DNA from: Vibrio mangrovi
Lineage (GTDB): Bacteria; Pseudomonadota; Gammaproteobacteria; Enterobacterales; Vibrionaceae
Reading direction: 5' to 3'
Length of the DNA: 64,000 nt
Assembly (NCBI RefSeq): GCF_024346955.1
Contig: NZ_AP024883.1
Span: 2,728,001 to 2,792,000, forward strand
Of the stretch, positions 52,535 to 61,493 are shown piece after piece. A model generated the notes under the pieces. The model made no database searches. It had not been told where the DNA came from and saw nothing but the letters and a program-made list of their open reading frames with translations. The translations under genes and the position numbers were made by a program. The number at the start of each line of letters is the position of its first letter. The first letter of the stretch is position 1.

Positions 52535-53056
52535 CTATGACCGCGCATTCGCTTCAAGAGACACAGGCTCGGTCGGAACCAAAGATGAATTCTGCTGTGT
52601 GCGCCCCTGAGTAACTGCAAGGTCTACATTCTGTCGATCTGAAATTTCTATTACTTCGTTATCATTCATCAGATCGCCCAGTGTGATGTTATTGAGAAAA
52701 TCACTGATTCGGGAACTTAAATCACACCAAAGTGTATGAGTCAGGCAGCGGGTTCCTCCCTGACAATCCCCTTTTCCTGAACATTTGGTTGCATCGACGG
52801 ATTCATCGACCGCACCAATTACATGTCCGACAGAAATAGCATAAGCTTCAGCACCCAGGCGATATCCGCCTCCCGGTCCCCGAACACTTGCTACCAGCCC
52901 TGCTTTACGCAGTTTTGCAAATAACTGCTCCAGATAGGACAAAGAAATCCCCTGGCGCTCAGAAATATCAGCCAGCGGTACTGGATTTTGTTGCGAATGC
53001 AGAGCCACATCAAGCATGGCGGTCACTGCATATCTTCCTTTTGATGTTAATCTCAT
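52535..53056 (-). CDS. iscR: Fe-S-sensing transcription factor IscR
   Basis: Rrf2-family regulator that, with a 2Fe-2S cluster, represses the isc operon. The 173-residue protein has the winged helix ('GISLSYLEQLFAKLRKAGLV') and cluster ligands Cys92, Cys98, Cys104 and His107 (CSGKGDCQGGTRC, then LTH). The start was set at the ATG of MRLTSKGRYAVTA with AAGTG upstream; six earlier codons lack support. Two IscR-type sites lie upstream. Confidence 0.97.
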   Translation of the reverse strand: MRLTSKGRYAVTAMLDVALHSQQNPVPLADISERQGISLSYLEQLFAKLRKAGLVASVRGPGGGYRLGAEAYAISVGHVIGAVDESVDATKCSGKGDCQGGTRCLTHTLWCDLSSRISDFLNNITLGDLMNDNEVIEISDRQNVDLAVTQGRTQQNSSLVPTEPVSLEANARS

Positions 53057-53098
53057 AATCACTTGTATCCACACCGTTTATGTGGATAGCAGTGTGAC

Positions 53099-53148
53099 AT
53101 AACCAACCAAATGGGTCAAGTATTTGTTTGACTAATTTAGTCAGGTAT
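53099..53148 (-). promoter_or_regulatory. Two tandem type 1 IscR sites upstream of iscR
   Basis: On the minus strand, 53148-53124 reads ATACCTGACTAAATTAGTC then AAACAA, a close fit to the type 1 consensus ATASYYGACTRWWWYAGTCRRSTAT. The adjacent 53123-53099 reads ATACTTGACCCATTTGG then TTGGTTAT, a weaker second site, directly abutting. This is the two-site autoregulation layout known for E. coli iscR. Confidence 0.8.
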
Positions 53149-53169
53149 TTAACCTTTCGTTTACAGTGG

Positions 53170-53895
53170 TTATTTTGACACCTTTTCAATCGAAGTCAAA
53201 ATACCTCTTAATATATTGATTTCCTGAGATTCAGGTCGGGCACGACTAAACAAACGACGAAGTTTATTCATCACCAGATTTGGCTGATCTTCGGAAATAA
53301 ACTGAGTCTGAAGCAGAACTTTTTCCAGATGCTGATAAAAGCGTTCCAACTCTTCATGACGCGGATAATCCACTGTGTCCTTCTGATGAGGAAAAGCTGA
53401 TGCCTGCCACTCCAGATGAGCAACTCTGATCTCATAACAAAGGGTTTGTACCGCCATCGCCAGATTCAGAGAACTGTACTCCGGGTTTGCAGGAATCGCC
53501 ACATGATAGTGACACTTTTGTAGTTCTTCATTCGTCAGACCGGTGCGCTCCCGACCAAAAACTAATGCTACCGGGGCTTGTTCACTTTCCAGAACAAAAC
53601 GTTCTCCACATTCTCTCGGTGTCAGCATCGGCCAGGATAAAGTTCGGGAACGGGCACTACTGCCAACCACAAACTGACAATCAGCAACCGCTTTTTCAAG
53701 AGAATCCACGACAGTCGCATTCAATGCGATTTCACTGGCTCCGGCTGCCATTGCAATCGCCTGAGCATCAACTTCACATTGAGGATCAACCAAAACCATC
53801 TGTCTGAGTCCCATGACCTTCATCGCCCGGGCTGCTGAACCTATATTGCCTGAATGGGAAGTGCCGACCAGAACGACTTTCACTTGACTGAGCAT
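53170..53895 (-). CDS. trmJ: tRNA (cytidine/uridine-2'-O-)-methyltransferase TrmJ
   Basis: SPOUT-class enzyme that methylates the ribose of nucleotide 32 in tRNAs. The 241-residue chain has the knot motifs 'SHSGNIGSAARAMKVMGL', 'LVFGRERTGLTNEEL' and 'PANPEYSSLNLAMAV'. Length is close to E. coli TrmJ (246). It is upstream of iscR on the same strand, 113 bp away, and diverges from suhB. Confidence 0.95.
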   Translation of the reverse strand: MLSQVKVVLVGTSHSGNIGSAARAMKVMGLRQMVLVDPQCEVDAQAIAMAAGASEIALNATVVDSLEKAVADCQFVVGSSARSRTLSWPMLTPRECGERFVLESEQAPVALVFGRERTGLTNEELQKCHYHVAIPANPEYSSLNLAMAVQTLCYEIRVAHLEWQASAFPHQKDTVDYPRHEELERFYQHLEKVLLQTQFISEDQPNLVMNKLRRLFSRARPESQEINILRGILTSIEKVSK

Positions 53896-54042
53896 GTGTA
53901 ATTCTACTTTCTTCGAGATTAAACGACTTTATAATTAAGTGGCTGCCGATATTATCATAAAGCAGACAAAAATAGTCAGGTTCTGAGAGAAATAATCACC
54001 ACTACAGAACACAATTTAACCACTTCCCTTTTCAGAGAACTC

Positions 54043-54051
54043 TGGTATACT
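54043..54051 (+). promoter_or_regulatory. Extended -10 promoter element of suhB
   Basis: TGGTATACT gives an extended -10 (TGn-TATACT) about 45 bp upstream of the suhB ATG. No good -35 is seen, as is common for extended -10 promoters. Confidence 0.5.
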
Positions 54052-54094
54052 TCGCCCGCTTTTTTCGTTCTTTAACATCCGTTGGGAAACTCGT

Positions 54095-54898
54095 ATGCAT
54101 CCAATGCTTAATATTGCTATTCGTGCCGCACGAAAAGCAGGCAATCATATTGCTAAATCACTAGAAAATGCTGAAAAAATTCAGTCCACTCAAAAAGGTA
54201 CGAACGATTTCGTTACTAATGTAGACAAAGAAGCTGAGTCTATTATTGTTGACGTTATCAAAAACTCATATCCGGAACATGTCATTATCGCAGAAGAAAA
54301 TGGTGTGATTGAAGGAAAAGATCAAGACGTACAATGGATCATCGACCCACTGGATGGCACCACTAACTTTCTCAAAGGACTTCCCCATTTCTCCGTCTCC
54401 ATTGCTGTTCGCATCAAAGGGAGAACAGAAGTTGCCTGTGTTTATGACCCAATGCTGAATGAGTTGTTTACAGCACAACGCGGTGCGGGTGCACAGCTAA
54501 ACAATTCCCGAATTCGGGTCAATGCACTCAAAGATTTACAAGGCACTGTTCTGGCAACCGGTTTTCCTTTCAAACAGAAACAACATGCTGAATCTTATCT
54601 GAAAATCGTTTCTGCACTGTTCACTGAATGCGCAGACTTCCGCAGAACAGGTTCTGCTGCTCTGGATTTATGCTACGTAGCAGCCAACCGTGTCGACGGT
54701 TTCTTTGAACTGGGTCTGAAGCCATGGGATATGGCTGCCGGTGACTTGATTGCCCGCGAAGCCGGCGCAATTGTCACTGACTTTGCCGGTGGAACTGAGT
54801 ATATGAAATCAGGCAATATCGTTGCTTCCAGTGCTAAAGTAACCAAAGCAATCCTGAAACATGTCCGCGAACAGGGTAATGAAGCAATTCTGAAGTAA
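54095..54898 (+). CDS. suhB: Inositol-1-monophosphatase SuhB
   Basis: Mg-dependent phosphatase that in E. coli also works with rRNA antitermination complexes. The 267-residue chain (same length as E. coli SuhB) has motif 'WIIDPLDGTTNFLKGLPHF' and 'LKPWDMAAGDLIAREAGA'. It diverges from trmJ and converges on secF, with a strong terminator between. Confidence 0.96.
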   Translation: MHPMLNIAIRAARKAGNHIAKSLENAEKIQSTQKGTNDFVTNVDKEAESIIVDVIKNSYPEHVIIAEENGVIEGKDQDVQWIIDPLDGTTNFLKGLPHFSVSIAVRIKGRTEVACVYDPMLNELFTAQRGAGAQLNNSRIRVNALKDLQGTVLATGFPFKQKQHAESYLKIVSALFTECADFRRTGSAALDLCYVAANRVDGFFELGLKPWDMAAGDLIAREAGAIVTDFAGGTEYMKSGNIVASSAKVTKAILKHVREQGNEAILK

Positions 54899-54957
54899 TT
54901 ATTTCCTGCCATGCACTCACTGCATGATAAATACGTGAGAATGGATGGTCTGAACAC

Positions 54958-54987
54958 AAAAAAACCGCTGCAATCAGCGGTTTTTTT
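54958..54987. terminator. Bidirectional terminator between suhB and secF
   Basis: AAAAAAACCGCTG (54958-54970), loop CAAT, CAGCGGTTTTTTT (54975-54987). Perfect stem with T-runs in both directions. Confidence 0.95.
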
Positions 54988-55106
54988 ATATCTGACAATT
55001 AACGCGTCATATGAACATCACTCATGCAACTGTTCCATCCTGCTCATCAGAATGGTCACTTCCACCAATCCAATGAGCAAAATGACATGCTGTGTGAGTT
55101 TAGCCG

Positions 55107-56054
55107 TTAAGGCAACTCGTCAAACTCTGCCCCTTCTTTTTCAATCTGAGGCTGAAGTAAGTGCTCACGCTGAATACCCAGCTTGAGAGCCAGTGCCGAA
55201 GCAACATAGATTGAAGAGTATGTCCCGACGGTAATCCCGAGCAACAAGGCCAGAGCAAAACCGTGGATCATTGCACCACCTTCAACAAACAGAGCGATGA
55301 CAACAAACAAAGTGGTTCCGGAAGTAATCAAAGTCCGGCTTAACGTTTGAGTAATAGAATTATCCATTACTTCAGCAGACTCACCCTTCCGCATTTTCCG
55401 GAAATTCTCCCGAATCCGGTCAAACACCACGATAGTATCGTTCAGTGAGTAACCAACCACTGTTAACAGTGCCGCGACAATAGTCAGATCGACCTCAATC
55501 TGTAACAGAGAGAATATTCCCAGAGTAATGGTCACATCGTGAGCCAAGGCCAGAACCGCACCAGCAGATAAACGCCATTCAAACCGCATCGAGACATACA
55601 TCAGGATACAGATCAATGAGACCAGAATTGCCATGCCACCAGCTTCTGTCAGTTCATCACCAACATTCGGACCGACAAACTCAATACGGCGCATTTCAAC
55701 ATGCTGACCCGTTCCGGAATTAATTGCACTGATGATTTGATTACCCAGCGTTTCCCCGGCAACATCTTTGCGGGGACGAAGACGAACCATGACATCTTTG
55801 GCTGAACCAAAGTTTTGAACGGTTGCATCTCCGAAACCTTTGGCTTCCAGAGAACTTCTGACCTGTTCGAGATCTGCCGGCTGCTCAAAACTGACTTCAA
55901 TCAGAGTTCCGCCAGTAAAATCAAGCCCCCAGTTAAATCCCTTGGTTGCGATCATCACAATGGACGCGATAATTAATAACGCCGAAAAAGCGAAGGTAAA
56001 CTTCGACCAACGCATGAACCCGATCGCGTGCTTTGCTTTTAGAATTTGAAACAT
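55107..56054 (-). CDS. secF: Protein translocase subunit SecF
   Basis: With SecD and YajC uses proton motive force to assist Sec export. The 315-residue protein has six membrane helices and the RND signature 'DFTGGTLIEVSFEQP' near residue 45, and 'VGYSLNDTIVVFDRIREN'. The start was set at the ATG of MFQILKAKHAIGFMRW with GGGAAT upstream; 22 earlier codons overlap the intergenic gap and were rejected. It is 31 bp after secD. Marine vibrios often carry sodium-driven SecDF; the ion here cannot be decided. Confidence 0.96.
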   Translation of the reverse strand: MFQILKAKHAIGFMRWSKFTFAFSALLIIASIVMIATKGFNWGLDFTGGTLIEVSFEQPADLEQVRSSLEAKGFGDATVQNFGSAKDVMVRLRPRKDVAGETLGNQIISAINSGTGQHVEMRRIEFVGPNVGDELTEAGGMAILVSLICILMYVSMRFEWRLSAGAVLALAHDVTITLGIFSLLQIEVDLTIVAALLTVVGYSLNDTIVVFDRIRENFRKMRKGESAEVMDNSITQTLSRTLITSGTTLFVVIALFVEGGAMIHGFALALLLGITVGTYSSIYVASALALKLGIQREHLLQPQIEKEGAEFDELP

Positions 56055-56085
56055 ATCTATTCCCAGCTTTTCATGGTGACGACTG

Positions 56086-57942
56086 TTAGATCGACAATTT
56101 CTTAATTCGCTTGCCGCCATAAAGCAAGTTCACCACACAACGTGTACCAATAATGGCAGTAAACATTGAGGTGAGAATACCAATGGACAGTGTCACGGCA
56201 AATCCTTTGATTGCCCCGGTTCCGACAGCAAACAGAATAATTGCAGTAATCAGCGTTGTGATATTCGCATCGGCAATCGTACTAAACGCATTGGCATATC
56301 CCTGATGGATGGCCTGTTGCGGATTACGCCCCTCAAGAAGTTCTTCCCGGATCCGCTCAAAGATCAATACGTTAGCATCCACGGCCATACCGACAGTCAG
56401 GACAATACCGGCAATTCCCGGCAGAGTCATCGTCGCCCCCGGAATCATCGACATCACACCGACAATCAAGACTAAGTTAGCTGCCAGAGCCAGATTCGCA
56501 ATCAAACCGAACTTACGATAGTAAAGCGCGGTAAACAGCATGACAGCGACCATACCCCAGATACATGCCAGAACCCCCATATCGATGTTCTGCTGCCCCA
56601 TAGACGGACCAATTGTCCGCTCCTCAACAATAGAAATCGGAGCAATCAACGCACCGGCACGCAAAAGCAATGCAAGGTTATGCGCTTCAGCAGAAGAGTC
56701 GATACCGGTAATTCGGAAGCTACGGCCCAGAGCAGACTGAATGGTTGCCTGGTTAATCACTTCTTCATGTTTACTCAGAATGACTTTTCCTTCAGGCGTT
56801 TTACGACCACTGTCTTTATACTCGGCAAAAACAGTCGCCATCAGCTTCCCGATATTTTTCTCGGAAAATGCAGCCATTTTACTGCCGCCTTCACTGTCGA
56901 GAGAAATATTGACCTGAGGACGGCCATATTCATCAGCACTGGAGCTCGCATCAGTAATGCTGGCACCGCCTAGAATGACACGTTTTTTCAGCACGACCGG
57001 GCGGCCCTGACGATCCTGTTTGACTTCTGTTCCCGGAGGAACTCGTCCAGCCGCAGCCGCTGCCAGATCAACACTGGTATCAACTTCGCGGAATTCCAGC
57101 GTTGCCGTAGCACCCAGAATCTCTTTCGCCCGGGCTGTATCCTGAACCCCTGGCAGTTCAACAACAATGCGGCTGGCACCCTGACGCTGAACCAATGGTT
57201 CGGCAACACCCAGTTCATTCACCCGGTTTCTTAAAATCGTAATATTCTGTTCAACCGCATAATTACGAATTTCCTGCAAGCGAGCTTCAGTATAAGTTGC
57301 CGTCAACACATAACGTCCCTGACTGTCAGTCGCAAGAATCGTCATATCACGGTGTTTCGGTTGAAGTACATTGACAGCCTGATTTGCCTGCTCTTCATTA
57401 CGCAGAACAACTTCCAGACGCTGATTATCGGCTGTATGAACAGCACGGTAACGGATTTTCGCCTCACGAAGTTCGGTCCGGAAAGCGTCTTCTTCCTGTG
57501 TCAGCAATTTGTCCATGGCGGCATCCATATCAACTTCCATCAGGAAATGAACACCACCTCTCAGATCAAGCCCCAGCTTCATCGGTGTCGCACCGATAGA
57601 TTCGAGCCAGTCCGGGGTTAATGGAGCAAGGTTTAATGCCACGATCATATTGCTATCAAGCGCATCACGTATTGTGTCCCGGGCACTCAATTGTGTATCG
57701 GTACTATTAAACCGGACAAGAACAGAGCCGTTTTCTAAAGCGGCTGATTTATAAGAAAGGTGCGCTTTATCAAGCGACCGGGTGACAGAATCCAGCGTTG
57801 CCATATCAACGGAGGCACCACGCGCCCCAGTTATCTGAACAGCCGGATCTTCACCGTAAATATTTGGAAGTGCATACAGTGCAGAGATGGCGATGACAAA
57901 TACCACCATCAGATACTTCCATAATGGATAACGGTTCAGCAC
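56086..57942 (-). CDS. secD: Protein translocase subunit SecD
   Basis: The 618-residue partner of SecF. TM1 lies at about 8-26, followed by a large periplasmic domain beginning around 'GLDLRGGVHFLMEVDMD', then five more helices from about 450 with 'GMAVDANVLIFERIREEL'. Length matches E. coli SecD (615). It is 19 bp after yajC and 31 bp before secF. Confidence 0.97.
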   Translation of the reverse strand: MLNRYPLWKYLMVVFVIAISALYALPNIYGEDPAVQITGARGASVDMATLDSVTRSLDKAHLSYKSAALENGSVLVRFNSTDTQLSARDTIRDALDSNMIVALNLAPLTPDWLESIGATPMKLGLDLRGGVHFLMEVDMDAAMDKLLTQEEDAFRTELREAKIRYRAVHTADNQRLEVVLRNEEQANQAVNVLQPKHRDMTILATDSQGRYVLTATYTEARLQEIRNYAVEQNITILRNRVNELGVAEPLVQRQGASRIVVELPGVQDTARAKEILGATATLEFREVDTSVDLAAAAAGRVPPGTEVKQDRQGRPVVLKKRVILGGASITDASSSADEYGRPQVNISLDSEGGSKMAAFSEKNIGKLMATVFAEYKDSGRKTPEGKVILSKHEEVINQATIQSALGRSFRITGIDSSAEAHNLALLLRAGALIAPISIVEERTIGPSMGQQNIDMGVLACIWGMVAVMLFTALYYRKFGLIANLALAANLVLIVGVMSMIPGATMTLPGIAGIVLTVGMAVDANVLIFERIREELLEGRNPQQAIHQGYANAFSTIADANITTLITAIILFAVGTGAIKGFAVTLSIGILTSMFTAIIGTRCVVNLLYGGKRIKKLSI

Positions 57943-57961
57943 AGCGAGGATCCTCTAGCTG

Positions 57962-58294
57962 TTATAGAGATTTAAGCGTACCTTTTGGCAACACTGCAGT
58001 AACGAAGTCCTTTTTAATCACAACAGGATTATTCGGGTTCAGTTCAATGGTGATGAAGTCATTATCTTCAGCAATCTTAGTGATTTTGCCGACCAGACCA
58101 CCACTGGTTAACACTTCGTCACCCTTTGACATAGAAGACATCAGACTTTTATGCTCTTTTGCACGTTTGGCTTGTGGGCGATAGATCATGAAATAGAAAA
58201 TCACCGCAAATACAGCCAGCATGATCAGCATTTCAAAACCACCACCCTGTGGTGCACCTTCGCCCGCAGCGTGGGCAACAGAAATTAAACTCAT
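57962..58294 (-). CDS. yajC: Sec translocon accessory protein YajC
   Basis: Small membrane protein associated with SecDF. The 110-residue chain has a single helix at about 20-40 (MLIMLAVFAVIFYFMIYRPQ) and the soluble part 'SMSKGDEVLTSGGLVGKI'. Length equals E. coli YajC (110). It lies between tgt and secD, 111 bp after tgt. Confidence 0.96.
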   Translation of the reverse strand: MSLISVAHAAGEGAPQGGGFEMLIMLAVFAVIFYFMIYRPQAKRAKEHKSLMSSMSKGDEVLTSGGLVGKITKIAEDNDFITIELNPNNPVVIKKDFVTAVLPKGTLKSL

Positions 58295-58405
58295 TGAGAA
58301 ACGTCCTCTCGGGTTATTGTTGTTAAATCGTATTTAGTCTTATAGTTGGGTTGCGCCATAAGAATTTCAACCATTTGGTGCTTTCCTGCCTATGACGCAA
58401 TCAGA

Positions 58406-59539
58406 TCAGACTTTAGCAAGCGGCGGTACATCACGCTCCCTGCGAGCATAAAATTCCTCGACAAAAGCATCGAACCGATCTTCTTCAATCGCCTGACGAA
58501 TGCTTGCCATCAATCTCTGATAGTAGCGAAGATTATGGATGGTATTCAAACGGGCACCCAAAATTTCGTTGCAACGATCCAGATGATGCAGATAAGACTT
58601 GGAATAATGTTTACATGTATAGCAATCACAATGCGGATCCAACGGTGTTGTATCTGTTTTGTGTTTAGCATTGCGAATTTTTACCACACCACCGGTCACA
58701 AACAAATGACCATTTCTGGCATTACGAGTCGGCATCACACAATCGAACATATCGATACCGCGCCGCACACCTTCAACCAGGTCTTCCGGTTTTCCGACAC
58801 CCATCAGATAGCGTGGCTTATCTTCAGGCAACTGCGGACAGGTATGTTCCAGAATCCGGTGCATATCTTCTTTCGGTTCACCAACTGCCAGACCACCGAC
58901 AGCATATCCGTCAAAGCCGATCTCAGTCAGACCTTTGACAGAGACATCGCGTAGATCTTCGTACACGCCACCCTGAACGATCCCGAATAATGAATTGGGA
59001 TTTTCCAGCTGGTCAAAATGCTCCCGGGAACGCTTTGCCCAGCGCAGTGACATTTCCATCGACTGTTTCGCTTCAGTATGGGTTGCCGGATAAGGTGTAC
59101 ATTCATCAAAAATCATCACGATGTCTGATCCCAGATCTCTCTGAATCTCCATCGATTTTTCCGCATCCATAAAAATTTTTTCACCGTTAACCGGGTTACG
59201 GAAATGGACACCTTCTTCAGTAATCTTACGAATATCACCAAGACTGAAAACCTGAAAACCACCGGAATCGGTCAGAATCGGCCCTTGCCAGTTCATAAAG
59301 TCATGCAGATCACCATGCATTTTCATAATTTCCTGCCCCGGACGTAACCAGAGATGGAACGTATTACCCAACAGGATCTCAGCACCGGTATCTTTAACCT
59401 CTTCAGGGGTCATTCCTTTTACCGTGCCGTAAGTTCCAACCGGCATAAACACCGGTGTCTGTACAGTACCCCGTTCAAAAGTGATCTGCCCGCGCCGGGC
59501 ATTTCCGTGTTTCTTTTTCAGTTCAAATTTTAACTTCAC
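58406..59539 (-). CDS. tgt: Queuine tRNA-ribosyltransferase
   Basis: Swaps guanine-34 for preQ1 in tRNAs with GUN anticodons. The 377-residue TIM barrel has 'LTDSGGFQVFSLGDIRKI' with the catalytic Asp, 'FDECTPYPA' and the zinc ligands 'CDCYTCKHYSKSYLHHLD'. The start was set at GTG directly behind GGAGGCGTT, giving 'VKLKFEL', matching the E. coli N-terminus; nine codons further up were dropped. It is between queA and yajC. Confidence 0.96.
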   Translation of the reverse strand: MKLKFELKKKHGNARRGQITFERGTVQTPVFMPVGTYGTVKGMTPEEVKDTGAEILLGNTFHLWLRPGQEIMKMHGDLHDFMNWQGPILTDSGGFQVFSLGDIRKITEEGVHFRNPVNGEKIFMDAEKSMEIQRDLGSDIVMIFDECTPYPATHTEAKQSMEMSLRWAKRSREHFDQLENPNSLFGIVQGGVYEDLRDVSVKGLTEIGFDGYAVGGLAVGEPKEDMHRILEHTCPQLPEDKPRYLMGVGKPEDLVEGVRRGIDMFDCVMPTRNARNGHLFVTGGVVKIRNAKHKTDTTPLDPHCDCYTCKHYSKSYLHHLDRCNEILGARLNTIHNLRYYQRLMASIRQAIEEDRFDAFVEEFYARRERDVPPLAKV

Positions 59540-59636
59540 AACGCCTCCAAAGTGCCAGAGAAACAATCTGACGGTCTACGAGAAACTCTCTCATACGAAT
59601 GTTCTTTACAAACATCCTCAGCTTTCTGCTGTGTCC

Positions 59637-59660
59637 CCGGAGCATTCTGAAATGCTCCGG
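59637..59660. other. Hairpin between queA and tgt
   Basis: CCGGAGCATT (59637-59646), loop CTGA, AATGCTCCGG (59651-59660): a perfect 10-bp stem right after the queA stop, with no T-run on the minus strand. It may separate queA and tgt transcript levels. Confidence 0.65.
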
Positions 59661-59670
59661 AGTTAGATTC

Positions 59671-60723
59671 TTAATTCACGCGCTTTTCAATGAACATCGC
59701 GTCACCATAGCTGAAAAAACGATATTCCTGCGCAACCGCATGGCGATATGCCGCCATTACATTTTCATATCCTGCAAATGCACTCACCAACATGATCAAT
59801 GTCGATTCCGGCAGGTGAAAATTGGTAATCAGGCAGTCTACGACCTGATACTCATATCCCGGATAAATGAAAATATCGGTATCACCGAAGAAAGGAGCCA
59901 ACGCCCCACCATTTTTCAATGCCTGCTGCGCTGCGCTTTCCAGTGAACGAACCGATGTTGTTCCGACAGCAATGACACGCCCGCCCCGTTCACGGGTCGC
60001 AGCAATCGCCTCCACTACCGACGACGGGACTTCAACATATTCAGCATGCATATGGTGATCATTGATATTCTCAACCCGTACCGGCTGAAACGTTCCGGCT
60101 CCGACATGAAGTGTCACGTAAGCCATTTCGACACCTTTCGCCGCTATTTGTTCAAGCAAATCAGTATCAAAATGTAATCCGGCCGTCGGTGCCGCAACCG
60201 CACCCGGTTTCTGGTTATATACGGTTTGATATCGCTCTTTATCCGCGTCTTCATCAGGCCGGTCAATGTAAGGCGGCAAAGGCATGTGACCAATTTCGTT
60301 CAAAACATCCAAAACCGCAGCTTCACTCTCCAGATGAATCTCAAACAGAGCATCATGGCGGGCAACCATCGTTGCCGGATAATCGTCATTTTCACCTAGA
60401 AACAGTGCTGCTCCGGGACGTGGTGCCTTTGAAGAACGGACATGAGCCAATATACTGTGCTCATCCAGAACCCGTTCGACCAACACTTCGATCTTACCGC
60501 CGGAGGCTTTACGGCCAAACATCCGCGCCGGAATCACCCGGGTATTATTAAATACCAGTAAATCTCCCGGACGAACCAGATCCAAAACATCTTTAAAAGT
60601 CCCGTCCGTCACATCCCCGCTATTTCCGTTCAACTGTAACAAACGGCTGGATGTCCGTTCAGCTTTTGGATACCGGGCGATCAATTCATCGGGCAGGTCA
60701 AAATGAAAATCGGAAACTTGCAT
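59671..60723 (-). CDS. queA: S-adenosylmethionine:tRNA ribosyltransferase-isomerase
   Basis: Adds the cyclopentane-type ring precursor to preQ1-34, giving epoxyqueuosine. The 350-residue chain has 'FHFDLPDELIARYPKAERTSSRLL', 'RPGDLLVFNNTRVIPARMFG' (partly quoted), 'PTAGLHFD' and 'THVGAGTF'-like 'TLHVGAGTFQPV'. Its order with tgt and yajC is standard. It diverges from the CBS gene, 218 bp away. Confidence 0.96.
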   Translation of the reverse strand: MQVSDFHFDLPDELIARYPKAERTSSRLLQLNGNSGDVTDGTFKDVLDLVRPGDLLVFNNTRVIPARMFGRKASGGKIEVLVERVLDEHSILAHVRSSKAPRPGAALFLGENDDYPATMVARHDALFEIHLESEAAVLDVLNEIGHMPLPPYIDRPDEDADKERYQTVYNQKPGAVAAPTAGLHFDTDLLEQIAAKGVEMAYVTLHVGAGTFQPVRVENINDHHMHAEYVEVPSSVVEAIAATRERGGRVIAVGTTSVRSLESAAQQALKNGGALAPFFGDTDIFIYPGYEYQVVDCLITNFHLPESTLIMLVSAFAGYENVMAAYRHAVAQEYRFFSYGDAMFIEKRVN

Positions 60724-60941
60724 TACTCTTTTTCTATCCTGTCATTCGCAGCGCGGTAGTATATACGGAAATAGCCAAGGACGGCAGAGTATTCCATTGA
60801 TTCGTACCAAATCCGCAATAATTTTTTCAGTAAAAGAAGAAAATTGTCTCGACCTCTCATATCCTCCGGCAAGAAAAAACTATATTCATAATAACTTGTA
60901 TTCTCTGAAAAGATGATCGCCACTTCGGTAAGGAGTTCGCT

Positions 60942-61403
60942 ATGATCAAGATAGAAGACATGATGACCCGCCATCCGCACACCCTCACCCCGACAAATAC
61001 GATCGAAGAGGCTCGGGCCTTTATGGAAAAACACGACATCCACCATCTGCCGATCGTGGATCAACATAAAAAGATTAGGGGAATAGTCTCACAACGAGAC
61101 ATATTACAGGCTCAGCACTCCTGCCTGAATCGTGATATCTCCCCGTCAACAATCTTACTGTCACATCCGCTGTCTGAAATTATGCATACCCAGATGATTA
61201 CGGTCTCTCCCAACGCCGGATTAAAAGAAAGTGCCCTATTTATGCAAAAACATAAAGTCGGTTGCCTGCCGGTCATTCACCATGATCGTCTGGTTGGGAT
61301 CATTACCGACAGTGACTTTGTTGCCATTGCAATTAACCTGCTTGAATTGCAGGAAGAAGTTGAACCTGACGAAGTTGATGAGGATGCAGAAGACAGCTTT
61401 TAG
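60942..61403 (+). CDS. Two-CBS-domain protein
   Basis: A 153-residue protein made of two CBS motifs: 'MMTRHPHTLTPTNTIEEARAFMEKHDIHHLPIVD' (residues about 6-60, quoted in part) and 'MHTQMITVSPNAGLKESALFMQKHKVGCLPVIH' (about 80-140). The C-terminus is acidic. Such pairs bind adenine nucleotides and act as energy sensors. No partner enzyme is fused. The gene converges on aceA. Confidence 0.88.
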   Translation: MIKIEDMMTRHPHTLTPTNTIEEARAFMEKHDIHHLPIVDQHKKIRGIVSQRDILQAQHSCLNRDISPSTILLSHPLSEIMHTQMITVSPNAGLKESALFMQKHKVGCLPVIHHDRLVGIITDSDFVAIAINLLELQEEVEPDEVDEDAEDSF

Positions 61404-61408
61404 AAATA

Positions 61409-61433
61409 AAAAAAGAGCAGCTAAGGCTGCTCT
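61409..61433. terminator. Bidirectional terminator between the CBS gene and aceA
   Basis: AGAGCAGC (61414-61421), loop TAAG, GCTGCTCT (61426-61433). On the minus strand it is followed by TTTTTTTATTTC, making it a good terminator for aceA. Confidence 0.85.
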
Positions 61434-61493
61434 CTCTGCGAAATTACAACTCTGATTGCAAAGCAACGATTGCAAGGTTACTGCTTTTAACGC

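Noticed and set aside
56055..56120. 22-codon N-terminal extension of SecF
   Set aside because: It would overlap the end of secD and has no counterpart in SecF; the internal ATG has a ribosome site.
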